From DASXMR01 sp036495525 (lineage in GTDB: Bacteria > Actinomycetota > Actinomycetes > Streptosporangiales > Streptosporangiaceae): a DNA stretch of 64,000 nt. Under the pieces are notes generated by a model, which made no database searches, was not told the DNA's origin, and saw nothing but the letters and a program-made list of their open reading frames with translations. Numbering within the stretch: the stretch's first letter is position 1; each line of letters begins with the position of its first letter. A program made the position numbers and the translations under genes. The DNA is taken from positions 1-64,000 of the forward strand of contig DASXMR010000134.1 of assembly GCA_036495525.1 (NCBI GenBank). Direction: 5' to 3'. Below are positions 1 through 12,346 of the stretch, piece after piece.

Positions 1-661
1 CTACGCGGTCGCGGCGGCGCACACGGCGATGAGCGGCCTGCAGCTCGCGGTGTCCGAGCGCCCGGACGTCGTCGTTCTCGACCTCGGTTTGCCTGACCTG
101 GACGGCCGCGAGGTGCTGCGGATGATCAGGTCGGTCAGCACAGTGCCGGTCATCGTCGCCACCGCGCGCGGCACCGAGGCCGAGATCGTCCGGTCGCTGG
201 ACGCCGGGGCCGACGACTATGTGGTCAAGCCCTACGGCGGGGCACAGCTCGACGCGCGGATCCGGGCGGTGCTGCGGCGAGCCGGCGAGCCCGACGCGGA
301 GAGCCCGATCGTGGTCGGCGGGCTGCAGGTCGACCGCCGGGCACGGCAGGCGATCCTCGACGGTGCCCAGCTAGACCTCACCCCCCGCGAGTTCGACTTG
401 CTGCACTACCTCGCGGCCAGGGCCGGCACGGTGGTGACGAAGCAGGAACTGCTGGTCGAGGTGTGGCAGCAGGCCTACGGTGGCGCGGACAAGAGCGTGG
501 ACGTGCACCTGTCCTGGCTGCGCCGCAAGCTGGGCGAGACCGCGCAGCAGCCCAGGTACCTGCACACGGTCAGGCGCGTCGGGGTGCGCCTGGCGGCGCC
601 AGGGCCCGATCAGGACGTCGGCCAGGGGTCCGGCGAGGATGCCGGCCCGGAGCCTGGCTGA
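1..661 (+). CDS. OmpR-family response regulator (5' end outside window)
   Basis: Transcriptional response regulator of a two-component system, partner of the kinase that follows. The reading frame is open from base 2, so the N-terminus lies upstream of the window. Visible receiver features are the phospho-acceptor Asp in VVVLDLGLPDLDG and the conserved Lys in DDYVVKPYGG. A C-terminal winged-helix DNA-binding domain follows (LDLTPREFDLLHYLA, then DVHLSWLRRKLGE). The TGA stop shares one base with the kinase ATG (TGATG), so the two are translationally coupled. The target genes are unknown; the adjacent PepSY gene is a candidate. Family call is secure; the signal sensed is not inferable. Confidence 0.95.
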   Translation, partial: YAVAAAHTAMSGLQLAVSERPDVVVLDLGLPDLDGREVLRMIRSVSTVPVIVATARGTEAEIVRSLDAGADDYVVKPYGGAQLDARIRAVLRRAGEPDAESPIVVGGLQVDRRARQAILDGAQLDLTPREFDLLHYLAARAGTVVTKQELLVEVWQQAYGGADKSVDVHLSWLRRKLGETAQQPRYLHTVRRVGVRLAAPGPDQDVGQGSGEDAGPEPG

Positions 662-1950
662 TGCGAAGGCGGATCGCGCTGCTGGTCTCCGCCATCATGG
701 CGGTGATGCTCATCGCGATCACCGTGCCGCTGGCCTTCCTGCTGCGTGAGCTCGCGGCCGATAGCGCGATGACCGCAGCGACCAACACGGCACAGCAGAT
801 CAGCGCCGTCGTCGCGACAGCAGTGCAGCGGGACCTGACGCAGAGCGTGCAGCAGCTGAGCAGCGGTTCGCCCTACCTGGTGAGCGTGTTCCTGCCAGGC
901 GGGCGGGCGCCGATCGGTGACCAGGCGCCGCGCTCGGCCGCGGTCCAGCTCGCCCAGGCAGGCGTCAGCTTCGTCGCGCAGGATGCCGGCGGCCGGGAAG
1001 TGCTGATCCCGGTCGGCGGGCTGTCCGGCGGCACCGCCGTGGTCCGGGTCTTCGTCAGTAACGCCGAGCTGACCAAGGGGGTAGCCAGGGCGTGGCTGAT
1101 CCTGGCGCTGTTCGGGCTGGTGCTGCTGATCCTCGGAGTGCTGGCCGCCGACCGGCTGGTCGGAACCGTGACCAGGCCGATCAGCCAGCTGGCGGCGGTA
1201 TCGCACCGGCTGGCCGCCGGCGAGCTGGACGCCAGGGCCGACCTCACCGGGGTCAGCGAGGTGCGTGAGGTGGCCACCGCGCTCAACCGGCTGGCCGGCA
1301 GGATCAGGGAGCTGATCTGGCAGGAGCGCGAATCCATCGCCGACCTGTCGCACCGGCTGCGCACCCCGCTGACCGCGCTGCGACTGGAGGCCGAGGCGGT
1401 GCCAGGATCGGCCGACCCGGACGGCCGGCTGACCGCGCAGGTCGCCGCCCTGGAGCAGGCCGTCACCTCGCTGATCGAGAGCGCCAGGCGGCGCACCGGC
1501 GAGCCGGGCAGCTGCGACGCGGCGAAGGTGATCGGCGAGCGGACCGCGTTCTGGTCGGTGCTGGCCGACGACCAGGAGCGGGACATGCGCCTGCAGCTCT
1601 CGCCTGGCCCGGTGCTAGTCGCGGTCGCCGCGCCGGAGCTGGCCGCGTGCATGGACGCGCTGCTCGGCAACGTGTTCGCGCACACCCCCGAGGGCACGGC
1701 GTTCACCGTCGCCCTGCAGCCGAGGGCCGGCGGCGGGGCGCTGGTCAGCGTCGAGGACCAGGGCCCCGGCTTTCCCGGCGGCGACCCGGTGCGCCGGGGA
1801 GCGAGCGGCGGCGGGTCGACCGGGCTCGGGCTGGATATCGCCCGCCAGGCGGCTGACGCGTCGGGCGGATCGCTCACCGCGCGCACCACCACCGCCGGCG
1901 CGCAAGTCCTGCTGGAGCTCGGCCCGCCGGCCGGCCCGCCGCAGCCTTAG
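661..1950 (+). CDS. Two-component sensor histidine kinase
   Basis: Membrane histidine kinase, 429 aa from the ATG at 661, chosen because it overlaps the regulator stop and begins directly with a membrane helix; upstream in-frame codons lie inside the regulator gene. First transmembrane segment about residues 5-28, an extracytoplasmic sensor of about 110 residues, second segment about 143-163, then a HAMP linker. The H-box is ADLSHRLRTPLTAL with the phospho-acceptor His at about 231. The C-terminal ATPase shows an N-box near CMDALLGNVFAHTPEG, a G1 motif (EDQGPGFPGG) and a G2 motif (STGLGLDIA). The sensor domain is not recognised. Confidence 0.95.
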   Translation: MRRRIALLVSAIMAVMLIAITVPLAFLLRELAADSAMTAATNTAQQISAVVATAVQRDLTQSVQQLSSGSPYLVSVFLPGGRAPIGDQAPRSAAVQLAQAGVSFVAQDAGGREVLIPVGGLSGGTAVVRVFVSNAELTKGVARAWLILALFGLVLLILGVLAADRLVGTVTRPISQLAAVSHRLAAGELDARADLTGVSEVREVATALNRLAGRIRELIWQERESIADLSHRLRTPLTALRLEAEAVPGSADPDGRLTAQVAALEQAVTSLIESARRRTGEPGSCDAAKVIGERTAFWSVLADDQERDMRLQLSPGPVLVAVAAPELAACMDALLGNVFAHTPEGTAFTVALQPRAGGGALVSVEDQGPGFPGGDPVRRGASGGGSTGLGLDIARQAADASGGSLTARTTTAGAQVLLELGPPAGPPQP

Positions 1951-2037
1951 CCAGTCGTTAGCGTTCGCGCAGCCCCCCGCTATCCGCCGCGGCGGCAGTC
2001 TTGCTGCATCACAACCGAACGACAGGGAGAGAACGAA

Positions 2038-2574
2038 ATGCGCAAGGCTGTCAGGCTCGGTATCGGGGCAGGCACCGCGGCGATGGTCGCCGCGATTTCG
2101 GCCGGGGTGGCGATGGCCTCGCCGAGCGGCTCTCAGCACCCGACCGCCGCGGTGGTCGCGTCGGCCACCGTTAACAAGCACATCACCAGGGCGGAGGCGG
2201 CGGGCATCGCCAAGGCCAGGGTTCCGAATAGCCGGGTCGTCGAGATCGAGTCCGACGACGTCCATGACCTGCAGGTGTGGAAGGTGCAGCTGGCCACGAA
2301 GCAGGGCCGGGTGACTGTGGACGTGGTCAAGAGCAGCGGCCGCGCGTTCATCGCTGCCAGCGGCAAGGACGGCGAGCACGCGATGGCCGGCGATCGCGGC
2401 CGTGACGCCCGCGACAACGACCGTGCCGACGACCGCGGGCGGGACGCGCGCGAGCACGACGCCCGAGACGACCGGGGCGACCGCGGAGACCGGCATGACC
2501 GCGGCGACCGGCACGACCGCGACCGCGGCGACGACCACGGCCACGACCGCGGCAACGACGGTCCCGACCGCTGA
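2038..2574 (+). CDS. Exported PepSY-domain protein with Asp/Arg/His-rich tail
   Basis: 178 aa. A signal peptide (residues about 1-28, ending near GVAMASPS) predicts export. Residues about 45-110 resemble a PepSY domain (ITRAEAAGIAKARVPNSRV, then LQVWKVQLATKQGRVTVDV). The last 60 residues are almost only Asp, Arg, Gly and His, encoded in part by two near-identical 18-bp units at 2488-2505 and 2506-2523. A GGGAGAG ribosome site precedes the ATG. It lies 87 bases after the kinase gene and small PepSY proteins often accompany two-component systems, so it may be a target or accessory sensor. The tail could bind metal ions or phosphate; that is inference. Confidence 0.75.
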   Translation: MRKAVRLGIGAGTAAMVAAISAGVAMASPSGSQHPTAAVVASATVNKHITRAEAAGIAKARVPNSRVVEIESDDVHDLQVWKVQLATKQGRVTVDVVKSSGRAFIAASGKDGEHAMAGDRGRDARDNDRADDRGRDAREHDARDDRGDRGDRHDRGDRHDRDRGDDHGHDRGNDGPDR

Positions 2575-2580
2575 CCGCGG

Positions 2581-2607
2581 CCGGGCCGCCCTTCCCCGGC
2601 GGCCCGG
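2581..2607. terminator. GC-rich hairpin after PepSY gene
   Basis: Perfect 10-bp inverted repeat (CCGGGCCGCC / GGCGGCCCGG) with a 7-base loop, beginning 6 bases after the stop codon. There is no T-tract, as is usual in high-GC actinobacteria. Confidence 0.65.
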
Positions 2608-2688
2608 CTAGCCAGAGACCAGGTTCCCCCGCGACCCGCACGACCCCAGCGGCCCCCCACGCCCGGTGCGGGTCCGGGGGAACCTGCC

Positions 2689-2721
2689 AGCCCGGCAGGC
2701 CTAGCCCAGGCCTGCCGGGCT
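2689..2721. terminator. Perfect 14-bp hairpin between convergent genes
   Basis: AGCCCGGCAGGCCT and its exact complement separated by 5 bases. The stop codon of the minus-strand dioxygenase (2720-2722) overlaps the right arm. Placed between convergent genes, it probably works as a bidirectional terminator. Confidence 0.7.
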
Positions 2722-3583
2722 AAGCCAGCTGCACGGACCTCTTGGCCAGGCCGATCCAGTAGCCGGTGATCGTGGTGGCCGGCGGTACCTCGTTTCCGGC
2801 TCCGAGCGTCACGAACAGCGGCGCGAAATGCTCCGTGGTCGGGTGCGCGTACCTCGCGCCAGGTGCGGCGCGGAAGTTGGCCAGCGCGTCAATGTCCCCG
2901 CGGTCCAGCGCCTCGGCCGCCCAGTGATCGAACTCGGTCGACCAGGCAGGCGGCGACGCGTCGAATCTGAACTCGCGCAGGAATGGCAGCCCGTGAGTAA
3001 GGAAGCCGCTGCCGATGATCAGCACCCCCTCCTCCCGTAGCGGCCGGAGCGCGGCGCCGATGCGCAGCAGCCTGGCCGGATCGAGTGTTGGCATCGACAC
3101 CTGCAGCACCGGCACGTCAGCCGCCGGGTACATGACCGACAGCGGCACGTAAGCGCCATGGTCGAGGCCCCGGTCGCCTTGCTCGGCGACCTCCTCCAGG
3201 CCCCCGAGCAGGGCGCGCAGCCTGGCGGCCAGCTGCGGGCTGCCCGGCGCTGGGTATCGCGCGTGGTAGTAACGCTCAGGGAAGCCGCCGAAGTCGTAGA
3301 CGAGCGGCACGCCGTCCCTGGTCGCCCCGATGGTCAGGGGCGCTGATTCCCAGTGCGCCGACACCATGAGTACCGCGGCCGGCCGGGGCAGCGCCGCGGC
3401 CCACGCCTCGAGCTGCACCACCCAGAGCGGGTCATCGACCAGCGGCGGGGCGCCGTGGCCCAGGTAGATCGCCGGCATCAGGCCGGGCGACTGCGCGGCC
3501 GCGGCGCGCTGCCGCACCTGCGCTGCCGCGTCCGCCGGGACCGGCGCGTGCTCCGGCGCGTCTGGCTGAAGTTCCTCGTCCAT
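2720..3583 (-). CDS. YgiD/DODA-type class III extradiol dioxygenase
   Basis: 287 aa member of the LigB superfamily close to E. coli YgiD (4,5-DOPA dioxygenase extradiol). Motifs: N-terminal metal His in IYLGHGAPPLVDD, a second in VLMVSAHWES, the LDHGAYVPLSVMYP block, and the HPTTEHFAPLFV block near the C-terminus, which together form the non-haem metal and substrate site. Residues 1-35 precede the conserved fold and are low in complexity, so a later start is possible, although GGGAG lies before the chosen ATG. Many YgiD-like proteins have unknown natural substrates; a catechol is a reasonable expectation. Stand-alone gene. Confidence 0.9.
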   Translation of the reverse strand: MDEELQPDAPEHAPVPADAAAQVRQRAAAAQSPGLMPAIYLGHGAPPLVDDPLWVVQLEAWAAALPRPAAVLMVSAHWESAPLTIGATRDGVPLVYDFGGFPERYYHARYPAPGSPQLAARLRALLGGLEEVAEQGDRGLDHGAYVPLSVMYPAADVPVLQVSMPTLDPARLLRIGAALRPLREEGVLIIGSGFLTHGLPFLREFRFDASPPAWSTEFDHWAAEALDRGDIDALANFRAAPGARYAHPTTEHFAPLFVTLGAGNEVPPATTITGYWIGLAKRSVQLA

Positions 3584-3655
3584 CGCCGCTCCCGTCCTTG
3601 GCTGCCCGACAGCACGACGCTAGCCGCCCGGTGGCCGGCCGGCCAGGATGAGGCG

Positions 3656-4147
3656 ATGCGGGTGGTGGTACTTGCTGACACGCACGGGCCGAGGCGGTGG
3701 AAGTCCTGCCCGGCGGCGGTGGCCGCGCAGCTGCGCACTGCCGACCTGATCCTGCACGCTGGCGATGTGTGCACGGCTGCCGTGCTGGACGAGCTGGCGG
3801 GCTATGCGCCGGTGCGGTGCGTGCTCGGCAACAATGACGCGCCCGACGTGGCTGGCTGGGGCGCTACTGGTGTCCTGGAGCTTGACCTGGACGGCCTGCC
3901 GGTGGCCATGATCCATGACAGCGGCCCGTCGGCCGGCCGGCTCACCCGGCTGCGCTGCCGGTTCCCAGCCGCCCGCCTGGTCATCTTCGGGCATTCGCAC
4001 ATTCCGCTCGACGAGTCAGACGGGCAGCTGCGCATCTTCAACCCTGGCTCGCCCACCGACCGCCGCCGCCAGAGCGCCGGGACCGTCGGCGTGCTGCTGG
4101 CCGAGCACGGAGAGCTGGCCGAGGCCGCCATCCTGCCGGTGAGCTGA
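3656..4147 (+). CDS. YfcE/MJ0936-type metallophosphoesterase
   Basis: 163 aa from the ATG at 3656 (MRVVVLADTHG), preceded by GGATGAGG. The frame is open far upstream, but that part overlaps the dioxygenase and has no family similarity. Calcineurin-like metal motifs are present in order: LADTHG, LHAGDVC, VLGNNDAP, IHDSGPS (usually GxxHG, here with HDSG) and FGHSHIP. The length matches small phosphodiesterases. Substrate is unknown; family members hydrolyse phosphodiesters such as bis-pNPP in vitro. Divergent from the dioxygenase and convergent with glgB. Confidence 0.9.
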   Translation: MRVVVLADTHGPRRWKSCPAAVAAQLRTADLILHAGDVCTAAVLDELAGYAPVRCVLGNNDAPDVAGWGATGVLELDLDGLPVAMIHDSGPSAGRLTRLRCRFPAARLVIFGHSHIPLDESDGQLRIFNPGSPTDRRRQSAGTVGVLLAEHGELAEAAILPVS

Positions 4148-4163
4148 GCCGCTGCCAGGCCGG

Positions 4164-6383
4164 CTATCCGGGGATCAGCCAGACCACGCCGAGCGGCGGC
4201 ACCGTCAGCGAAGCCGAGGCAGGCAGCCCGTGGTACGGCTCGGCTACCGCCTCGACGGCGCCCAGGTTGCCCACGCCGCCGCCGCCATAGTCAGCGGCGT
4301 CGGTGTTGATCATCTCGCGCCACCGGCCAGCCGAGGGCAGTCCGACCCGGTAGTCGTAGTGCGGGTTGCCGGAGAAGTTCGCGACGCACGCGAGCACCTG
4401 CCCGCCCCCGCGAGGTGCTGCCTCGCCGCTGGCGGCGAACCGCAGGAACGAGGCGACGTTGCCGGCGCTGTCGTTCGCGTCGATCCAGCGGAAGCCCTCC
4501 GGTACGAAGTCCTGCTGCCACAGCGCCGGCGCGGCGCGGTAGGCGGTGTTCAGGTCGCCGACCAGCCGCCGCAGCCCGACGTGCTGCTCGCCCTGCAGCG
4601 CCTCCCAGTCGATCCCGTCCTGCTGCGACCACTCGCCCCGCTGGCCGAACTCCGAGCCCATGAACAGCAGCTGCTTGCCGGGGTGCGCCCACATGTAGGC
4701 GAACAGGGCGCGCAGGGTCGCGAACTTGCGCCAGTCGTCGCCGGCCATCTTCGCCAGCAGCGAGCCCTTGCCGTGCACCACCTCGTCGTGCGACAGCGGC
4801 AGCACGAAGTTCTCGGTGAACGCATACATCATCGAGAACGTCAGCTCGCCCTGGTGGTAGCCCCGAAACAGCGGGTCGACGGACAGATACGACAATGTGT
4901 CGTGCATCCAGCCGAGGTTCCACTTCAGCCCGAACCCGAGCCCGCCCAGGTGCACCGGCCGGGTGACGCCAGGCCAAGCGGTCGACTCCTCGGCGATCAT
5001 CATGATGCCCGGCACCCGCTTGTAGCAGGTGGCGTTCACCTCCTGCAGGAACGAGACAGCGTCGAGGTTCTCCCGGCCGCCGAGCGCGTTCGGCGTCCAC
5101 TCGCCGTCGCGGCGCGAGTAGTCCAGGTACAGCATCGAGGCGACCGCGTCTACCCGCAGGCCGTCGACGTGGAACTCCTCCAGCCAGTAGATCGCGTTCG
5201 CGACCAGGAAGTTGCGCACCTCGCGGCGGCCGTAGTCGAAGATCAGCGTGCCCCAGTCCGGGTGCTCGCCGCGACGCGGGTCGGCGTGCTCGTACAGCGG
5301 CGTGCCGTCGAAGGCGGCCAGCGCCCACTCGTCGCGCGGGAAGTGCGCTGGCACCCAGTCGAGGATCACCCCGATGCCGGCCTGGTGCAGCTGGTCGACC
5401 AGGTACCGGAAGTCATCCGGGGTGCCGAACCTGGCTGTCGGCGCGTAATACGAGGTGACCTGGTAGCCCCAGGAGCCGCCGAACGGATGCTCGGCCACCG
5501 GCAGGAACTCGACATGGGTGAACCCGAACTCGCTGACATACGAGACCAGCTCGCTGGCCAGGTCGCGGTACGAGAGTCCCGGCCGCCAGGAGCCGATGTG
5601 CACCTCGTACACGCTCATCGGCCGGCGCAGCGGATCTGCCGCGGCCCTGGCCGCCAGCCAGTCCTGGTCGCCCCAGTCGTAGCCGGACTCGAACACCACC
5701 GAGGCAGTGTCCGGCGGCTGCTCAGCCCACGCGGCCATCGGATCGGCCTTGCTGTGCCAGCTGCCGTCCGGGCCGCAGATCTGGTACTTGTACCTGCTGC
5801 CGGCCCCGGCGCCCGGCACCAGCAGCTCCCACACGCCGCTGCCGCCGAGCGATCGCATCGGGTGCGCGCGCCCGTCCCAGTGGTTGAAGTCGCCGATCAG
5901 CCGTACCCCCCGCGCGCTTGGCGCCCAGACGGCAAAGGACGTGCCGCCCGCCGCTTGGCGCACGTGCGCGCCGAGTACCTGCCACAGCGCCTCATGCCGG
6001 CCCTCGCCGATCAGGTGCAGGTCGACTTCGCCGAGCGTGGGCAGGTGCCGGTAAGGATCGTCGCTGACCGTCTCGGGCAGCGGGGCGGCGTCCGGGCCGG
6101 GGCCCGGGTAGGCGACGGCGAGGCGGTAATCAGGAACGGCAGGCACCGGCAGCACCACCGAGAACACACCCTGGTACACGTGCTCCATCGGGTGCCGGGT
6201 ACCGTCCGGCAGCAGCACGGCCACCGAAGCCGCCATCGGCCGCAGCGCGCGCACCACGACGCCGCCGGGCACCGGGTGCGCGCCGAGCACCGCGTGCGGG
6301 TTGTGATGGGTCCCGGCCAGGATCTGGTCGATCTCGCCGTGACTGAGCTGATCCGCCGGCCCGGCCGGCGCGCGGGAGGTCAT
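4164..6383 (-). CDS. glgB: 1,4-alpha-glucan branching enzyme
   Basis: 739 aa GH13 enzyme that introduces alpha-1,6 branches into alpha-glucan, the last step of the GlgE pathway. An N-terminal domain with HNPHAVLGAHP is followed by a CBM48 module (FAVWAPSARGVRLIGDFN) and the catalytic barrel: nucleophile Asp in GLRVDAVASMLYLDYSR, acid/base Glu in MMIAEESTAW, and LPLSHDEVVHGKGS. The ATG at 6381-6383 overlaps the stop of mak by ATGA, which fixes the start and shows coupling. A longer in-frame extension to 6566 lies inside mak and is rejected. Last gene of the glgE-treS-mak-glgB series. Confidence 0.97.
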   Translation of the reverse strand: MTSRAPAGPADQLSHGEIDQILAGTHHNPHAVLGAHPVPGGVVVRALRPMAASVAVLLPDGTRHPMEHVYQGVFSVVLPVPAVPDYRLAVAYPGPGPDAAPLPETVSDDPYRHLPTLGEVDLHLIGEGRHEALWQVLGAHVRQAAGGTSFAVWAPSARGVRLIGDFNHWDGRAHPMRSLGGSGVWELLVPGAGAGSRYKYQICGPDGSWHSKADPMAAWAEQPPDTASVVFESGYDWGDQDWLAARAAADPLRRPMSVYEVHIGSWRPGLSYRDLASELVSYVSEFGFTHVEFLPVAEHPFGGSWGYQVTSYYAPTARFGTPDDFRYLVDQLHQAGIGVILDWVPAHFPRDEWALAAFDGTPLYEHADPRRGEHPDWGTLIFDYGRREVRNFLVANAIYWLEEFHVDGLRVDAVASMLYLDYSRRDGEWTPNALGGRENLDAVSFLQEVNATCYKRVPGIMMIAEESTAWPGVTRPVHLGGLGFGLKWNLGWMHDTLSYLSVDPLFRGYHQGELTFSMMYAFTENFVLPLSHDEVVHGKGSLLAKMAGDDWRKFATLRALFAYMWAHPGKQLLFMGSEFGQRGEWSQQDGIDWEALQGEQHVGLRRLVGDLNTAYRAAPALWQQDFVPEGFRWIDANDSAGNVASFLRFAASGEAAPRGGGQVLACVANFSGNPHYDYRVGLPSAGRWREMINTDAADYGGGGVGNLGAVEAVAEPYHGLPASASLTVPPLGVVWLIPG

Positions 6384-7804
6384 GCCGCCGCGATCGAGCC
6401 GAGCGGGATGGACATCCACGCGGGCCGGTGCCGCGCCTCGTAGAGCACTTCGTAAACCGCCTTCTCCAGCATGAGCGCACGCAGCAGCGTCGCATTGGCG
6501 AGCGGGTCCATCCCGCCGGCGTGGGCGTAGCCAGCGCAGAACGCCGCCTGGCAGCGTTCTACCCACACCTCGGCGACGCTCTGCAGCTTCTCCTCGTCGG
6601 GGTGGCCGAGCAGCTGGTGCCGCGCCGCGTAATCGAAGGACCGCAGCATCCCGGCCACGTCCTTCAGCGCCGGGTAACGCGCCCGGCGCTGGGCAAGCGG
6701 GACGGCCGGCTCGCCCTCGAAGTCAAGCGCCACCCAGCCCTGATGGGTGCGCAGCACCTGGCCGAGGTGGTAGTCGCCGTGCACCCGCTGGATCGGCACC
6801 GGGCCGGTGATCTCGGCGATGTCGGCGTAGGAGGCGCGCAGCTTGGCGGCGTGCGTGCGCAGCTCGGGCACCTCGGCGCGGGCACGGTCCAGGCTGCGCG
6901 TCATCCGCTCGGCCAGCTCGGCCAGCGACTGCGGCGGCATCGGCCCGGTGCCGAATGCTGCCGCCAGGTCCGCGTGCATCTCGGCGGTTGCCCGGCCGAG
7001 CAGGTAGGCCTCGCCGGTGAAGTGCGGGTCAGCTGCCTGCTCGCTGACCCAGCCGCGGGACAGCCGGCCCGGCGCGCTGTGGCCGGCCCGGACGGCCTGC
7101 GCGGCGAGGGAGTAACTGCCGTAGCCGGTTTCCTCCTGGTCGCCGTTGTACAGCTCATGCAGCCCGGTGACGGCCAGCGACCAGCCGTCGATCGAGTGCG
7201 GCAGGTAGCGGGACAGCACCCCGAGCAGGTTGCGCTCGCCGTCGATGACCGCCTCCACCCAGCCAAGCGGCGCCGCCACCCGGGAAGAGCCGAGCCGCCA
7301 CAGCGCGCTCGCGACCTCCAGGTCGGGGTTCTGGCCGGGGAACGGCCTGCGCAGCATCTTGAGGATGGCCGCCTCGCCGTAAACGACGCTGGTGTTGCTC
7401 TGCTCAGTGGTCAGCACCCGGCTGTCCGGCCAGTTCTCGATCAGCGCGCCGCGCTCCCGCACGAACCGCAGCGGCCCGACGGTGCGCTGGCCCGTGATCG
7501 AGCTGAGCAGGACGCCGGCCAGCTCCGGATCGTGCAGCGCGTCGTACCCGGTCAGCTGCCGGCCGGCCGGCCCGATGACCGCGTGGCTGAGTGCCGCTGG
7601 CGGTGCCGCCCGCAGCCCTACCAGGACCTGGTAGCGGGTGGTGCTGTCGCCCTGGGCCGCCGCCACGACCAGGTGGCGCAGGCCGGGATCGCCCTCAAGG
7701 AGCGTGACGTCACTGGCGATCTCCAGGTCATGAATCGGCCCCTGGTTGCCGGCGTACCACCGTTGTCTTGGCAGCCACCCCGCCAGTACGTCCGCAAATG
7801 TCAT
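6380..7804 (-). CDS. mak: Maltokinase
   Basis: 474 aa. Phosphorylates maltose with ATP to maltose-1-phosphate, the GlgE donor. The N-terminal cap (FADVLAGWLPRQRWYAGN) is typical of Mak/Pep2. The kinase-like lobe carries the catalytic loop RVHGDYHLGQ and the metal-binding DFEGEP motif, as in aminoglycoside-phosphotransferase-fold kinases. It is separate from treS, not fused as in some actinobacteria. A 278-bp gap lies between treS and this gene, so it may also have its own promoter. It is coupled to glgB by ATGA. Confidence 0.95.
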   Translation of the reverse strand: MTFADVLAGWLPRQRWYAGNQGPIHDLEIASDVTLLEGDPGLRHLVVAAAQGDSTTRYQVLVGLRAAPPAALSHAVIGPAGRQLTGYDALHDPELAGVLLSSITGQRTVGPLRFVRERGALIENWPDSRVLTTEQSNTSVVYGEAAILKMLRRPFPGQNPDLEVASALWRLGSSRVAAPLGWVEAVIDGERNLLGVLSRYLPHSIDGWSLAVTGLHELYNGDQEETGYGSYSLAAQAVRAGHSAPGRLSRGWVSEQAADPHFTGEAYLLGRATAEMHADLAAAFGTGPMPPQSLAELAERMTRSLDRARAEVPELRTHAAKLRASYADIAEITGPVPIQRVHGDYHLGQVLRTHQGWVALDFEGEPAVPLAQRRARYPALKDVAGMLRSFDYAARHQLLGHPDEEKLQSVAEVWVERCQAAFCAGYAHAGGMDPLANATLLRALMLEKAVYEVLYEARHRPAWMSIPLGSIAAA

Positions 7805-8082
7805 GACTCAGGATCTACCTCATCCTTCTCTTGCTCCTGCCGCGCCCCAGGGCAAGCCCGCCCCCCGCGCCAGGATCACCGAGACAGCCGGTTACGCCTG
7901 AATCCGGCCGGCACCTGCCCAGGATGGCCCACTTCGAGGCCCGCGGCATGATTGCCGGCAGAACTGCGATGTGCCCGCGCGGCGTCCGGGTAAACAGTCA
8001 TGCGGGCGATTCGGGCTGATCAGTTCGGTTTATGCGTTGTTCTGCGGATCACGCCCGCTGACCCCCGGCACCGCCTTCCGTG
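7805..8082. other. treS-mak intergenic gap
   Basis: 278 bp with no convincing gene. It is unusually long for the inside of this operon. A GATGAGG sequence lies some 15 bases before the mak ATG. I see no clear hairpin or promoter, though an internal promoter or processing site is possible. Confidence 0.4.
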
Positions 8083-9957
<1,875 letters not shown>

Positions 9958-10061
9958 CGTGGGTGCGCTCTCCTGACGGTGCACGGTGCGGCTGGCTTGC
10001 TGGCCGCCGGTGTCCTGGCTGCGGATCCGGTCGTCCTTATCAGGTATATCCGCGCTAGGGG

Positions 10062-12110
<2,049 letters not shown>

Positions 12111-12116
12111 CGTTGA

Positions 12117-12122
12117 AAGCTA
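12117..12122 (-). promoter_or_regulatory. Candidate leaderless -10 box of glgE
   Basis: TAGCTT (TAnnnT class) ends six bases before the GTG start of glgE. No ribosome site is visible. The 236-bp intergenic region 12111-12346 also holds the glgP promoter and no gene. Confidence 0.5.
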
Positions 12123-12332
12123 CCCAGCTGCCCGCCAGTCCACGCGGCCCGGGCGGGACTGGTGCGCGCCGAAGTCCGCGCCTGGCCGGCGATCCGGCAC
12201 ATCGTGCCTGGCAGTGGCGGCGCTGCCCGGCGGGCGGCGCGGCATCAGCCAGGCGGTGCGGCCGCTTCCGGCACCAGGCCGGCGGCCGCCGGCCCGGGCG
12301 CGCCGGCCGTCAGGTCCGCTCGCCGCACCTAA

Positions 12333-12338
12333 TAGGGT
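12333..12338 (+). promoter_or_regulatory. Candidate leaderless -10 box of glgP
   Basis: TAGGGT lies eight bases before the GTG start at 12347, and no Shine-Dalgarno-like sequence lies between. This predicts transcription starting at or next to the start codon. Confidence 0.5.
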
Positions 12339-12346
12339 CGCTTCGC

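Noticed and set aside
4230..6443. Open frame of 737 codons on the plus strand
   Set aside because: Antisense to glgB, whose motifs are clear; high-GC codon bias leaves the opposite strand open.
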